Positions 33,601-41,887 of a stretch of DNA of 45,156 nucleotides are shown piece after piece. The DNA is from JAAYJM01 sp964498585 (GTDB lineage Bacteria; Bacteroidota; Ignavibacteria; Kapaibacteriales; UBA2268). The stretch spans positions 1-45,156 of the forward strand of contig CAZCHH010000030.1 in assembly GCA_964498585.1 (NCBI GenBank), written 5' to 3'. Both the position numbers and the translations under genes were made by a program. Numbering within the stretch: the first letter of the stretch is position 1; the number at the start of each line of letters is the position of its first letter. The notes below the pieces were generated by a model, which was not told the DNA's origin, searched no databases, and saw nothing but the letters and a program-made list of their open reading frames with translations.

Positions 33601-34730
33601 GTAGAATAAGTTGTCGGGGTAAAACTATAAAAAGTTGTATCAATAGTGGCGTCATCAAGAATTATATTACCAATAGTAAAATCAACTGATGTTGCGATTT
33701 GCAGGCGGTAAATTACTGGATTGTTATCCGGACTGCCAAATGACCAATTTAGTCCAATTGCTTCATCTTTTACTACTGATGGAGTATTGTTTCCGGGAGA
33801 AGAAAGCAAAGGAGGAGAAATTGTTGTTTTAAACTGACCGATTGCAGCCCAAAGACCGGTATTTGTTGAATCTTCAGCTCTTACCCGCCAGTAATATGTT
33901 TTGAAGTAAGACGGAAGAGTTAACTGTTTATTTGTCGTGTTACTTGTATCATTAAGTAAAATACGAGTAAATGATATTGTATCAGACACCTGAATTCTAT
34001 AACCCACTGCACCGACTACAGCCGTCCAGGAGAAATTATTTGACAAAGGAACACATTCTTCTAAAGCAGTAGGAGTAAGTAAAACAGATGCATCAAATTC
34101 TGTTTTAAAAGTTCTTACTTCTGACCAGTTGCTTGGGCAAGTGTTGTAATTGCCTTGCACTCTCCAGTAATAATTTTGATTGTAAGCAGTTATCAATGGA
34201 TTTACATTGTAAAATGTATCAGCCAGGAAAATATCTTCAAATAATACAGTAAAGTTCTCATCGGCAGCTATTTGCAGCTTAAATGAATCTGGCTGAACAA
34301 CCTTTGTCCATCTTAATTGGACATCTATCGGTTGAGAAATAGCATTATTTGCCGGGAATAATAAAATTGGCTCGCGATGTTTAACATAAAAAGAAAATAC
34401 ATCTGAGCTAACAGTTGTTGTCGGATAAACAGCAATTACTTTCCAAAAATATATATAATTATTATATGGAAGAATTGCATTAACTGTTGTGTCTGTTAAA
34501 TTTGACGTATTGAAAACAACAGCATTAAAATCTTGAGTCAATGAAACTAAGATTGTATAAGATAGTGCAGTTGGTTCAGAAGCCCAAATAAAGTCTAATT
34601 GCTTATCTACGCAATTATCCTGATTAGCCGGAAAGATTAATTGCGGTGCCTGAGCAAATGCACTATTTTGTAGTATCAGTAACAATAATGCTGTTAGCGA
34701 ATAGAAAAGTAATCCTTTAACTTTTTTCAT
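30630..34730 (-). CDS. Giant secreted protein with 13 fibronectin-like repeats and T9SS tail
   Basis: 1,366 residues: signal peptide (1-27), 13 beta-sandwich repeats of about 95 residues, each ending in a variant of YYWRVRA...WS..W.F.T, and a C-terminal sorting domain (about 1285-1366: NIAPNPMLETAELTF ... SGTYFISIEIENKKIVLPVILNK) typical of type IX secretion. Repeats 1-10 alternate between two types. The odd type has Cys near its start (DNC, EEC, MTC, EEC, TTC); the even type has Cys near its end (TCPSNWS, TCFSSWS, VCTSAWS, ECGSRWS, SCSSVWS). Likely a surface adhesin or matrix protein; no enzyme domain is visible. Confidence 0.88.
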   Translation of the reverse strand: MKKVKGLLFYSLTALLLLILQNSAFAQAPQLIFPANQDNCVDKQLDFIWASEPTALSYTILVSLTQDFNAVVFNTSNLTDTTVNAILPYNNYIYFWKVIAVYPTTTVSSDVFSFYVKHREPILLFPANNAISQPIDVQLRWTKVVQPDSFKLQIAADENFTVLFEDIFLADTFYNVNPLITAYNQNYYWRVQGNYNTCPSNWSEVRTFKTEFDASVLLTPTALEECVPLSNNFSWTAVVGAVGYRIQVSDTISFTRILLNDTSNTTNKQLTLPSYFKTYYWRVRAEDSTNTGLWAAIGQFKTTISPPLLSSPGNNTPSVVKDEAIGLNWSFGSPDNNPVIYRLQIATSVDFTIGNIILDDATIDTTFYSFTPTTYSTTYYWRVLVNHLTCFSSWSSVWNFKTQFDEPTLIYPTNNMTCTPIEPTFEWTQVGDATKYRLQIATGVNFENTIIINTPDIDTIVKLVPLPNGMTDYYWRVRAEDSSSTGLWSYIKKFTTTIKAPVLTGPENHTGSVLKDSIIMLSWDASVPDTLQPQTYTIQISKDDTTFAPANIVVNQTNIYSLAYNFVPTDYSANYYWRVQTNYDVCTSAWSNYWHFKSEYNKPILLNPFDNEECVSMSPVFHWTIIPNAIAYRIQISDTSSFDNIVEEVGNIRADSAQVELPSGVTLYYWRVRGDDSTSVGLWSDSLKFKTTVEQPVLLYPTNNSNYLPFSNELKWKVNFPADSFLVQVTTKNDFHPDSLLFELLVPNATDEYMSVVINTTLYNTRYWWRVKVLSSPTECGSRWSDTWNFKTMYQQTVLVSPTDQTTCFPIESEYVWNAVPNATKYRLQISDSSDFSNILVNIGEIEDTTYTLRAPLGYTKLYWRVRADDDNNIGMWSNIWSYISAVMNPTAIFPHDGQGNLPLQFMLQWKDEAPDAVYHLQLSKFDDFSELLVDINNINNNYYEVNLPEYHRNYYWRVLAKVNSCSSVWSDVWTFNTSLQPPFLIYPEDESDNLPLSVIFLWELKEQAESYSFNLSTDSNFAATSVVIAISGIPTPQCAIANLYANTVYYWRVNASSSLGTSIWSEVYSFRTAVLGPEVPYLYLPENGSEKLPVDTTLQWLAAPRAVSYDLQVSLNSNFTNKIVDETGLTELSYPLNDLMYDQTYYWRVRAQNDSGKTKWSYVWIFTTIQLAPDEKPVLWTPDNNVTNAPVSLIFSWYAVNRAVGYQIQIATQEDFALNSIIIDDQPIYVTSRIVAGFEYLKKYYWRVRSFNNGGYGPWADPYNFTTIEDPASVDEEFAKSMNVNIAPNPMLETAELTFFMQKNGFVSINLINVIGQVVQNISNKELYQGMQQFSIDGRMLQSGTYFISIEIENKKIVLPVILNK

Positions 34731-35087
34731 TTTATACTCCTTTTATGAAACATTTATTTTTATCATTTTTTTCTTATTTAAAATTCTATTTATAAGAACA
34801 CATAATATTTGAAAATATCTCAAAAATAATGAAATTATTTGAAAAAAAAATGAAAAAATTAAGATTCTACTATAAAATTAAATAGGTTATAGTTGTTTTT
34901 TTGTTTTAACAGCGTTTTTTTGAAGTAAAAAATGAATAGTGTATAAAAAACTAAACAGAATTTTTCTTTTTTCTACTTACCAAAATAAAAGTATTGCCAT
35001 TATTTTGAAAAATAAAAAATTTATTGTAACTTAACAATTATTTAAATGTTATAAGATTGAAATTAATTATAAAAACAGGTGATTAAA
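34731..35087. other. AT-rich divergent promoter region
   Basis: 357 bases between two large secreted-protein genes read outward. No gene or hairpin is visible. It should contain both promoters; on the minus strand TATTTTTG (34828-34821) is -7-like, but no TTTG lies 19 bases from it. No clear promoter was seen for the plus-strand gene. Confidence 0.5.
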
Positions 35088-37499
35088 ATGAAACAATATT
35101 CTTTGACTATTTTTGTTAGTTTGCTTTTTTTAATTGTAATTTCTTTGAATTCAAAAACCTTACCGGATAATATGAGTATATCTGAAGATGGATTGAGATT
35201 GATAAATTCTGCACAGGAACATAGCGGATTTTATGATATATCTCAAATAAAAACTATTTACCTTGAGTTTAGCCAATCCAATTGGTGGCAGTTATTAACA
35301 AATAATTACTTCTCTAAGACAGATTTACCTGCAACATTAAAATATGAGGGCATTACTTACGAAGGAGTTGGCGTCCGTTTTCGAGGACAAACATCTTATC
35401 AGAATGTAAGAAATTCCCAAAAGAAATCCTTTAACATATCTATTGATTATCAGGATTCAGAACAAAAACTGATGGGATATAAAACACTGAATTTAAACAA
35501 CTGTTATGAAGACCCGTCTTTTATTAGAGAAGCATTATATTCACATCTTGCAGGTATGAATAATCCTTTATTTAGAGTGAATTTTGTAAAATTAGTCATA
35601 AATAATGAAAATTGGGGAGTTTATAGCAATGTTCAGCAATTGAACGGAGATTTTTTTGACGAATGGTTCTTAAATAATGACGGTGCTTATTGGCGTGCAG
35701 AAATGACTGCCGGAGGACTTGGTGGCTTCAAGCCCGGCGGTTTTGGCGAAGGATACTGCTCTATGAATTATCTCGGAATGGATACTACAAGCTATTTAAA
35801 ATATTATAACTTAAAATCTTCGAATATAGAGCAACCATGGAAAAAATTAGCTAATGCCTGTATCTATCTTAACCTTTCTGCAACAGAAGAGTTATATGAC
35901 ACTCTTCAGCATTATCTTGATGTTGACCGCTCTCTTTGGTATATTGCTAATGAAATTGTTTTTACAGACGACGATGGCTATGTAAATAAGGGTGGGTCTG
36001 ATTATTTTATTTATTATGACGAAGCAACTGATAGAGTTACTCCTATTGATTATGATGCTAATACTACTTTTCTTACAAAAAAAGTTAATCTTTCTCCTTT
36101 TTACCGTGAAAATGATACTAAATTCCCATTAATAAACAAACTATTTTCAAATCCAGAACTGAAACAAAGATATGCTGCACATATTAGAACAATTATTAAA
36201 AATTGTCTAAATGAAGAATATGTAAATTCTGTAATTGATAAATTCACTGCTTTAATTTCTCCTGAAGTAACTCTCGATACAAAAAAGATTTATTCCGATA
36301 ATCAATTTACAAGCTCAATTACTGAGATAAAGAATTTTATAAAAAACAGAAAAACTAATCTTCTGAAAAATCAAATAATTAATGCTGTTCCTCCTGAAAT
36401 TACAAATGTAAAATATATTTCTAATAACGGAGAAAATGTTGCTCCAAACAGTAATTCCGCTGTTACCGTTCAGGCAAATATAAGTTCTTCGTCCGGGATA
36501 AATCAGGTTATTCTTTATTGGAGTACTGCTTTGATGGGTACATTTTCAAAACTGACTATGTATGACGATGGGAATCATAACGATGGTTCAGCTGAAGACG
36601 GAATATTTGCAGCAGAAATACCCGCTTATGCTCCTAATACATATATCAGATATTATATTGAAGCTCGTTCAGACAATACTTACAAATCTTCAAGCTTCAA
36701 TCCCGAGGGTGCAGAACATAATGTATATTTTTATCAGGTTAAAACCAAAAAAATTGATAATTTCCCGGTTGTTATAAACGAATTGATGGCTTCTAACAAA
36801 ACAACAATCAATGACCCGCAAGGTGAATATGACGATTGGATTGAACTTTTCAACAAAGGAAATGAAGATATTAACTTAACGGGTATGTATCTTAGTGATA
36901 AAACTGACAATCCCAAAAAATGGCAATTCCCTGAAAATACAATAATTAAAGCTGGTGGATATTTAATTCTTTGGGCTGATGAAAATTCTAAAGCTACTCC
37001 AGGTATTCACATGAATTTTAAACTTTCTGCTGACGGAGAAGTAGTTTTATTTACCGATAAAGATAATAATGGCAATTCTTTGCTCGATTCTGTAAGTTTT
37101 GGCACTCAGGATACTGATATTTCTTTTGGACGTTACCCAAATGGAGAAGGTCCATTTTATAAAATGAATCCTTCGCCCTTATATTACAATAACAAACCTC
37201 TCAATTCAGTTGAAGATTTGAATGATTATATTTCATTATCAAATGTATATCCGAATCCTTTTGAAAAGAATATAAATTTCGATTTGTCTGTCGATAAAAC
37301 AGATTATTACAAAATTTCCATTTTTGATATGACTGGAGTAGAATTATATAATCTATTTAAAGATAAACTGGAAATTGGTTACTATTCTTTTTATTGGAAT
37401 GGAATTAACTATGAAGGAAAAGAACTGTCTAACGGAACTTACTTTATAAGAATAATCTCCAATGGTAAAGCAATGGTTATTCCAATTATTAAAAATTAA
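35088..37499 (+). CDS. Secreted CotH-kinase-like protein with lamin-tail domain and T9SS tail
   Basis: 803 residues from ATG 35088 (AGGTGATT precedes it; an in-frame GTG at 35079 is less likely). In order: signal peptide (FVSLLFLIVISLNS), a CotH kinase domain (about 45-380: VGVRFRGQTSYQNVRNSQKKSF with the Lys-rich nucleotide strand, PIDYDANTTF as the metal/catalytic Asp region), a beta-sandwich near 410-545, a lamin-tail domain (about 560-690: INELMASNKTTINDPQGEYD, DWIELFN) and a Por sorting domain (about 720-803: NVYPNPFEKNINFDL ... GTYFIRIISNGKAMVIPIIKN). CotH proteins are secretory protein kinases in spores and fungi; targets here are unknown. Confidence 0.88.
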   Translation: MKQYSLTIFVSLLFLIVISLNSKTLPDNMSISEDGLRLINSAQEHSGFYDISQIKTIYLEFSQSNWWQLLTNNYFSKTDLPATLKYEGITYEGVGVRFRGQTSYQNVRNSQKKSFNISIDYQDSEQKLMGYKTLNLNNCYEDPSFIREALYSHLAGMNNPLFRVNFVKLVINNENWGVYSNVQQLNGDFFDEWFLNNDGAYWRAEMTAGGLGGFKPGGFGEGYCSMNYLGMDTTSYLKYYNLKSSNIEQPWKKLANACIYLNLSATEELYDTLQHYLDVDRSLWYIANEIVFTDDDGYVNKGGSDYFIYYDEATDRVTPIDYDANTTFLTKKVNLSPFYRENDTKFPLINKLFSNPELKQRYAAHIRTIIKNCLNEEYVNSVIDKFTALISPEVTLDTKKIYSDNQFTSSITEIKNFIKNRKTNLLKNQIINAVPPEITNVKYISNNGENVAPNSNSAVTVQANISSSSGINQVILYWSTALMGTFSKLTMYDDGNHNDGSAEDGIFAAEIPAYAPNTYIRYYIEARSDNTYKSSSFNPEGAEHNVYFYQVKTKKIDNFPVVINELMASNKTTINDPQGEYDDWIELFNKGNEDINLTGMYLSDKTDNPKKWQFPENTIIKAGGYLILWADENSKATPGIHMNFKLSADGEVVLFTDKDNNGNSLLDSVSFGTQDTDISFGRYPNGEGPFYKMNPSPLYYNNKPLNSVEDLNDYISLSNVYPNPFEKNINFDLSVDKTDYYKISIFDMTGVELYNLFKDKLEIGYYSFYWNGINYEGKELSNGTYFIRIISNGKAMVIPIIKN

Positions 37500-37626
37500 T
37501 ACATATTTTAAACATTATAGAATATATTAATAGCAAATATAAATGTCATTGGCAATCTCACGATAAATCAAATGCTTAATTTAAAACAATATGACATTAA
37601 AATCGTATTAATAATACAATAATTAT

Positions 37627-38445
37627 ATGAATGCAAATACTGAAGCGAATATTATTTCTTCACTTGATGAATTACCTTTTTGGTCAGCACTGTTCGGTAA
37701 TGAATTATTAAGCCAAATCCAGTTAAAAAAAGATTTAAAAGTATTGGATATCGGTTGTGGTACGGGATTTCCAATAATTCAATTAGCTCAAATGTTAGGC
37801 GAAAGTGCTACTTGCTATGGAATTGACATATCAGAATCAGCAGCAGAAAGAGCGATTTTCAAAATAAAGAACCAGGAAATAAAAAATATTCAAATACTTA
37901 ATGCTTCTGCTGAAAGCATTCCTTTTGCTGATAATACCTTCGATTTAATTATATCAAATAATGGATTGAACAACGTAAATAATTTTGAAATTGCAATGGC
38001 AGAAATCAAACGTATAGCAAAGAAAGATTGTCAATTAGTTTTTTCAATGAATACGAAACGAACTTTTAGTTTATTTTATAATTATTTAAAAGAAGTTCTA
38101 ACTGAATTCAATTTAGAAAATCAAATTAGAATAGTTGACCAACATATTAAAGAAAAAAGACCATCTGTTGAAAAAATTAAAAAAATTATATATTCGACTG
38201 GTTTTCAATTACATAATATCATTTATAGTGAATTCTTTTTAAGATATTCTGACGGAACTTCGTTCTTAAACTCCTTTTTCATTAAATATGCATTTATGCC
38301 AAGCTGGATAAAGATTTTACCAGATGAAAAATCAAAAGCAATTTTGAAAGAAGTGGAAAACAAACTAAATCTTTACTCATCTAAAGAAGGTGAGTTAAAA
38401 ATGGAAGTACCTTTTGTTGTGTTTAACACATATTATTTATACTAA
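37627..38445 (+). CDS. Class I SAM-dependent methyltransferase
   Basis: 272 residues. The SAM-binding site is VLDIGCGTGFPIIQLA at 39-54; motif II/III are CYGIDISESA and IPFADNTFDLIISNNGLNNV, of the UbiE/Methyltransf_11 type. The C-terminal half (about 150-272) is a helical cap that probably selects the substrate. The substrate is unknown. It stands alone between the CotH gene and tRNA-Leu. Confidence 0.88.
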   Translation: MNANTEANIISSLDELPFWSALFGNELLSQIQLKKDLKVLDIGCGTGFPIIQLAQMLGESATCYGIDISESAAERAIFKIKNQEIKNIQILNASAESIPFADNTFDLIISNNGLNNVNNFEIAMAEIKRIAKKDCQLVFSMNTKRTFSLFYNYLKEVLTEFNLENQIRIVDQHIKEKRPSVEKIKKIIYSTGFQLHNIIYSEFFLRYSDGTSFLNSFFIKYAFMPSWIKILPDEKSKAILKEVENKLNLYSSKEGELKMEVPFVVFNTYYLY

Positions 38446-38515
38446 ATTCAAAAGAATTGTAAAAGATTAGTCAAAGCAACATAAAGGAAAAATACAAAAA
38501 GCAAAAAAAAATATC

Positions 38516-38546
38516 TTTGTAATATTCTTAAAAATATGTAATTTTG
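38516..38546 (+). promoter_or_regulatory. tRNA-Leu promoter, TTTG-N19-TAATTTTG
   Basis: TTTG at 38516-38519 and TAATTTTG at 38539-38546 are exactly 19 bases apart. Predicted transcription start is near 38553, about six bases before the mature tRNA. Confidence 0.75.
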
Positions 38547-38558
38547 TAATCTATAACT

Positions 38559-38641
38559 GCGGAAGTGGTGAAATAGGCAGACACGCCATCTTGAGGGGGT
38601 GGTGCCGCGTAGGCGTGCGGGTTCAAGTCCCGCCTTCCGCA
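38559..38641 (+). tRNA. tRNA-Leu (anticodon GAG)
   Basis: A complete type II tRNA: acceptor GCGGAAG paired with CTTCCGC (38634-38640) and discriminator A at 38641; D-stem GTG/CAC; anticodon stem CCATC/GGTGG with loop TTGAGGG, giving anticodon GAG (leucine CUC/CUU); a long variable arm with stem GCC/GGC; and T-arm GCGGG-TTCAAGT-CCCGC. The CCA end is not encoded. Confidence 0.96.
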
Positions 38642-38648
38642 CTAATAA

Positions 38649-38680
38649 AAAGCCACTCGTTTCAAGTGGCTTTGTTTTTT
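38649..38680. terminator. Terminator shared by tRNA-Leu and the esterase gene
   Basis: Stem AAAGCCACT (38649-38657) with AGTGGCTTT (38665-38673), 7-base loop, then GTTTTTT on the plus strand and a T-rich stretch on the minus strand, so it may serve both convergent genes. Confidence 0.88.
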
Positions 38681-38683
38681 AAT

Positions 38684-40588
38684 CTACTTCTGATTTATTA
38701 TTAGTTTTTCCCTTATTATAGAATTTCCTAAATATATTTCAACTATATAAAATCCAGTAGGGAAATCGCTTAAATTCACAATTAATTCACTGCTTGCCTG
38801 GTTTACCTGATTGGAATAGACTTCTATTCCGTTTGAATTAAATATCTGAACTTTGCTAATCAAATCATTATTTTTTATATAAAGTATATCCTGAGCAGGA
38901 TTGGGATAAATTGATATAGTGCTGTTGTTCTTTTGCTCTTCAATGCTAGTTCCATCATCATTTTTAAATGAGATGTTGTCAATATTTATACTACCGCCTA
39001 AGGCAGATTTATAGCTAAAATTGAATATTGCTTTGTCTAAATTCCTGTAATCACTTAAATCAATTTTTTCAGTTCGCCACTGCTCATCAGTAGGAATAAA
39101 CATACATTGTTCAAGCTCCAGGGGATTTGTTATCGGTTCAGCAGCGGTTGCTAAATCTGCGCCACCTTTTTTATATATGAGTGAATAGGTTTCTCCACAA
39201 TCTTCAGAAATAAATATGCTTAAAGTATCGGCTAAAACTAAGTTTTGAGTAAAATATGGAGGAGTATATAAATGATAATTGTAAGCAACATCAAAAGTGA
39301 GTGCTGGTTTTTCTGCAGAGGTTAAATCTAATACCGGACTTAGTAAATCTTCACTATAATTTATATTATTCATTAGCAATATAGTATTAAACAAAAAAAT
39401 AGAACTATTTCCGGTTTTTTTAACTTCTGGGTCAAGCATCCAAGTAAATATGCTGCCAGACTCATTAAGTATCCACTTTTGTGGTGGGAAAAGCTCGGAT
39501 TCAAATCCTTCAAAAAATGGTAATGTATCACCTTTTTCTATAATTTCAAAACTTGTTTCGTATTCCCTATTTTCGCTCCATAATATTTTTATGGTATGTT
39601 TACCATAATCTAATTGAAACATATTTAGCTTTAATGGAATAGTAACTATTTCAAAAGGATAAAAAGTACTCGTTGTTGTTACATTACCACTGACTCCATC
39701 AATTTCATAATATAAAATAATTTGAGAAAGTATTTCACTACCAACGCTTCTGATTTTGCAATATGCCTCCACATCTTTAGAAATAGTACGCTCTGGAACT
39801 ACAATTTCTAAAAATTCAAGCTCTTCTTCATTGGGGGTTGGATTTTTAAGGAAATTTACTGCAGGTTCCGTAATACTTCTACCCGGAATAGAATGAGCCA
39901 TTCCTTCAACTAAATAATGTTGAACAATTCCATTGTTTTCAAGTAGCTTTTTGTAAAGAAGCTTATCGAGATTTAGATAAGCAATATCTTCATCGCCATG
40001 AATAATCGAAATTGGGATTCTTGAAGCATTTTCATACATATATCCACTGCTCATCCCTTCGTCATTATTCAAATCGGCAATTCCCTGTATCGCGGGAGTA
40101 TTGAGTAAAAGTCCCTGAAACATTTCAGTGTTTTCTAATCCAAATTTCAAAGCACTGCGACCACCTAAAGAAAATCCCTCTAAAATAATCTTTGTTGTAT
40201 CAATTTTATAATTCGCTTTTGCATCATTGATTGATTCTACAATAATCATCTCATCACCATTGGGAGAGTAGAAATCTTTGTTCTGGTCAGAGCCGCCATC
40301 AGGGCAAACAAATATTGTCTGCGTTATAAACTGGTTCCAAGATAGATAATCAATTAATGCGTTTCGAAAATTATTACTATTGTCGCCCAATCCATGCAAA
40401 CATACCATTAAACTATAATACTTAGTTGAATCGTAATCGCTTGGAACAAAATATGATAATGTTCTGCTTTCACCATTAAAACTTGTTAATTTGTCAAAAC
40501 TGCCTAACTGCTGTGAATTTGAAACAGAAGCCGAAAGCAAAAGAGAAATTAATAATAATGATTTTAATAATAAATATTGAAATTTCAT
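38684..40588 (-). CDS. Secreted esterase-like protein with T9SS tail
   Basis: 634 residues. Signal peptide (1-25), then an alpha/beta-hydrolase of the esterase D/PHB-depolymerase kind: oxyanion region CLHGLGDNSNNF, nucleophile S140 in EGFSLGGRS, probable acid D199 or D201 in HGDEDIAY, and H232 in GMAHSIPG. Residues about 255-340 form a small beta domain, about 350-540 a beta-sandwich like that of MAM or jelly-roll modules, and about 555-634 the Por sorting domain (ISIYPNPAQDILYI ... TGFYIVEIYLGNSIIREKLIINQK). The substrate (polyester, sugar ester or feruloyl ester) is not clear. Confidence 0.87.
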   Translation of the reverse strand: MKFQYLLLKSLLLISLLLSASVSNSQQLGSFDKLTSFNGESRTLSYFVPSDYDSTKYYSLMVCLHGLGDNSNNFRNALIDYLSWNQFITQTIFVCPDGGSDQNKDFYSPNGDEMIIVESINDAKANYKIDTTKIILEGFSLGGRSALKFGLENTEMFQGLLLNTPAIQGIADLNNDEGMSSGYMYENASRIPISIIHGDEDIAYLNLDKLLYKKLLENNGIVQHYLVEGMAHSIPGRSITEPAVNFLKNPTPNEEELEFLEIVVPERTISKDVEAYCKIRSVGSEILSQIILYYEIDGVSGNVTTTSTFYPFEIVTIPLKLNMFQLDYGKHTIKILWSENREYETSFEIIEKGDTLPFFEGFESELFPPQKWILNESGSIFTWMLDPEVKKTGNSSIFLFNTILLMNNINYSEDLLSPVLDLTSAEKPALTFDVAYNYHLYTPPYFTQNLVLADTLSIFISEDCGETYSLIYKKGGADLATAAEPITNPLELEQCMFIPTDEQWRTEKIDLSDYRNLDKAIFNFSYKSALGGSINIDNISFKNDDGTSIEEQKNNSTISIYPNPAQDILYIKNNDLISKVQIFNSNGIEVYSNQVNQASSELIVNLSDFPTGFYIVEIYLGNSIIREKLIINQK

Positions 40589-40715
40589 TTTGATTTTTTT
40601 AAATTGTGGAACATAATATATTACAATTTAAATATATTATGATAAATTGAAAAAGAAAATTTTTAACTTCATTTATTGCAAAAAAATATTTTTAAAAGTT
40701 CGGAGAAATGAATTT

Positions 40716-41327
40716 ATGAAAGTTATTGGGATTACAGGTAATATTGGCAGTGGAAAAACTGCAGTTGCAAAAATTATAGCTGAAAAGGGATATAAGATAA
40801 TTTCCTCAGATATCCTTGCTAAGCAATTAATGAATGAAAGCCCGGATATTCGCAAAAAGCTTATTGAAAAATTTGGAGAAGAAACATATTCTTCTGAAAA
40901 TGTAATCAATACTGATTTTATTTCAAAATTAGTTTATGGCGATTCTACTGCATGCAGGGAAAATCTCAAAGAATTGAACAGAATAGTGCATCCTGAAGTT
41001 TTAGATAGCATTTCAAAAAAAATTGAAGAGTATGAAATTGAAGGGAATGATATTTGTTTCGTTGAAAGTGCATTAATTTATGAAGCAAATATTGATGAGG
41101 CATTCGATTATATTATCGTTGTCCATTCAGATGCTGAATTATCCTACAGCAGATTGAAAAACAGCAGGAATTTAACAAGCGAAAAATTTAATTCAATTGA
41201 AAAAGAGCAAATTTCACGTGAAGAGAAAAAAGGTTTAGCAGATTTTATTATTATAAACGATTCCGATTTTGAGCACTTAGAAAAAGCAACACTTTTCATA
41301 ATAGATGTTGTAAAAAGTATTACATAA
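40716..41327 (+). CDS. coaE: Dephospho-CoA kinase
   Basis: 203 residues; it phosphorylates dephospho-CoA in the last step of CoA synthesis. P-loop GITGNIGSGKTAVA at 4-17; the substrate-site motifs ISSDILAKQLM and IVHPEV are present, as is the lid R (SYSRLKNSRNLTSEKF). Start chosen at ATG 40716, behind GGAG (40702-40705); an in-frame TTG at 40647 would add 23 basic residues not found in the family. It stands alone, divergent from the esterase gene. Confidence 0.94.
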   Translation: MKVIGITGNIGSGKTAVAKIIAEKGYKIISSDILAKQLMNESPDIRKKLIEKFGEETYSSENVINTDFISKLVYGDSTACRENLKELNRIVHPEVLDSISKKIEEYEIEGNDICFVESALIYEANIDEAFDYIIVVHSDAELSYSRLKNSRNLTSEKFNSIEKEQISREEKKGLADFIIINDSDFEHLEKATLFIIDVVKSIT

Positions 41328-41474
41328 ATTTTTTTTCTACTACCTTGGATTGATTAACTCACCTTTCGATATTCCATCTTAAGATGTAAGCAAAATTAAT
41401 TGATATTATTTTTAGTAACACTAATACTATTCTGCTACTGATAGCAAACCGCTTACAATAATAGCATTATATTA

Positions 41475-41537
41475 TGTCATTCCTAGCGTAGCGAGGAATC
41501 TCACTAATCATTGTAACCACGAAACTTGAGATTTCTC
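41475..41537 (-). repeat. 63-bp repeat, copy 2
   Basis: The reverse complement matches 18028-18090 at 51 of 63 positions without gaps, with the same stem position (41493-41503 with 41527-41537) and the same 23-base loop. One stem arm carries one mismatch. Confidence 0.75.
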
Positions 41538-41564
41538 AAATCGTTTGCCTATGACATCTTTGCT

Positions 41565-41595
41565 TGACATTCTGGCGTAAACCAGAATCCATCTT
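41565..41595 (-). repeat. 31-base hairpin with variable centre, copy on minus strand
   Basis: On the minus strand it reads AAGATGGATTCTG, then GTTTACGC, then CAGAATGTCA. The shoulders match the copies at 114-144 and 41688-41718; the 8-base centre differs. Confidence 0.7.
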
Positions 41596-41602
41596 GGGAA
41601 AG

Positions 41603-41645
41603 CAAGTGAGCTTGCTCACTTGTTACATTTGGGCAAGCCCAAATG
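41603..41645. repeat. Two adjacent 20-base palindromes
   Basis: CAAGTGAGC-TT-GCTCACTTG (41603-41622) and, three bases later, CATTTGGGC-AA-GCCCAAATG (41626-41645). Both have perfect 9-base arms around two bases, the same geometry as the core at 121-140, but with unrelated sequences. Confidence 0.75.
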
Positions 41646-41687
41646 CTTCATTTAAATAGCTAAAATTGAATAGCGTTGAACAATAAT

Positions 41688-41787
41688 AAGATGGATTCTG
41701 ACATTCGTCAGAATGACAGGGTAAAATTATGTCATCTCCATTTAAATAAAGTTCATACTTCATTTTGGGGTTCGGAATGACAATTTG
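41688..41787 (+). repeat. 31-base hairpin plus ATTTAAATAAA module
   Basis: The hairpin at 41688-41718 has the shoulders AAGATGGATTCTG and CAGAATGACA around ACATTCGT. It is followed at 41731-41750 by GTCATCTCC-ATTTAAATAAA and at 41766-41782 by GGGGTTCGGAATGACA. The order and spacing repeat those at 114-210. Confidence 0.75.
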
Positions 41788-41887
41788 ATTTTGCATTATT
41801 GAATCCACTCTAAAAAAACGATTTATCATTTCCGAGTAATCGGAAATCCACTTCCAGCGTAGATTCTTTAATTTAAATTTTATTTTA

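Larger units (their letters stand above)
41328..41887. other. Gene-free, repeat-rich spacer
   Basis: 560 bases between coaE and the broken IPT lipoprotein gene. From 41475 to 41787 nearly every base belongs to short repeats: the 63-bp repeat, two 31-base hairpins in opposite directions, two adjacent 20-base palindromes and an ATTTAAATAAA module. The first 140 and last 100 bases show nothing recognisable. Confidence 0.6.

Noticed and set aside
38448..38642. A 64-residue minus-strand open frame over tRNA-Leu
   Set aside because: It runs antisense through the whole tRNA and its promoter; the tRNA is certain.
41623..41829. A 68-residue minus-strand open frame
   Set aside because: It is made entirely of palindromic repeats (41626-41645, 41688-41787), has no ribosome site, and its translation has no protein-like character.
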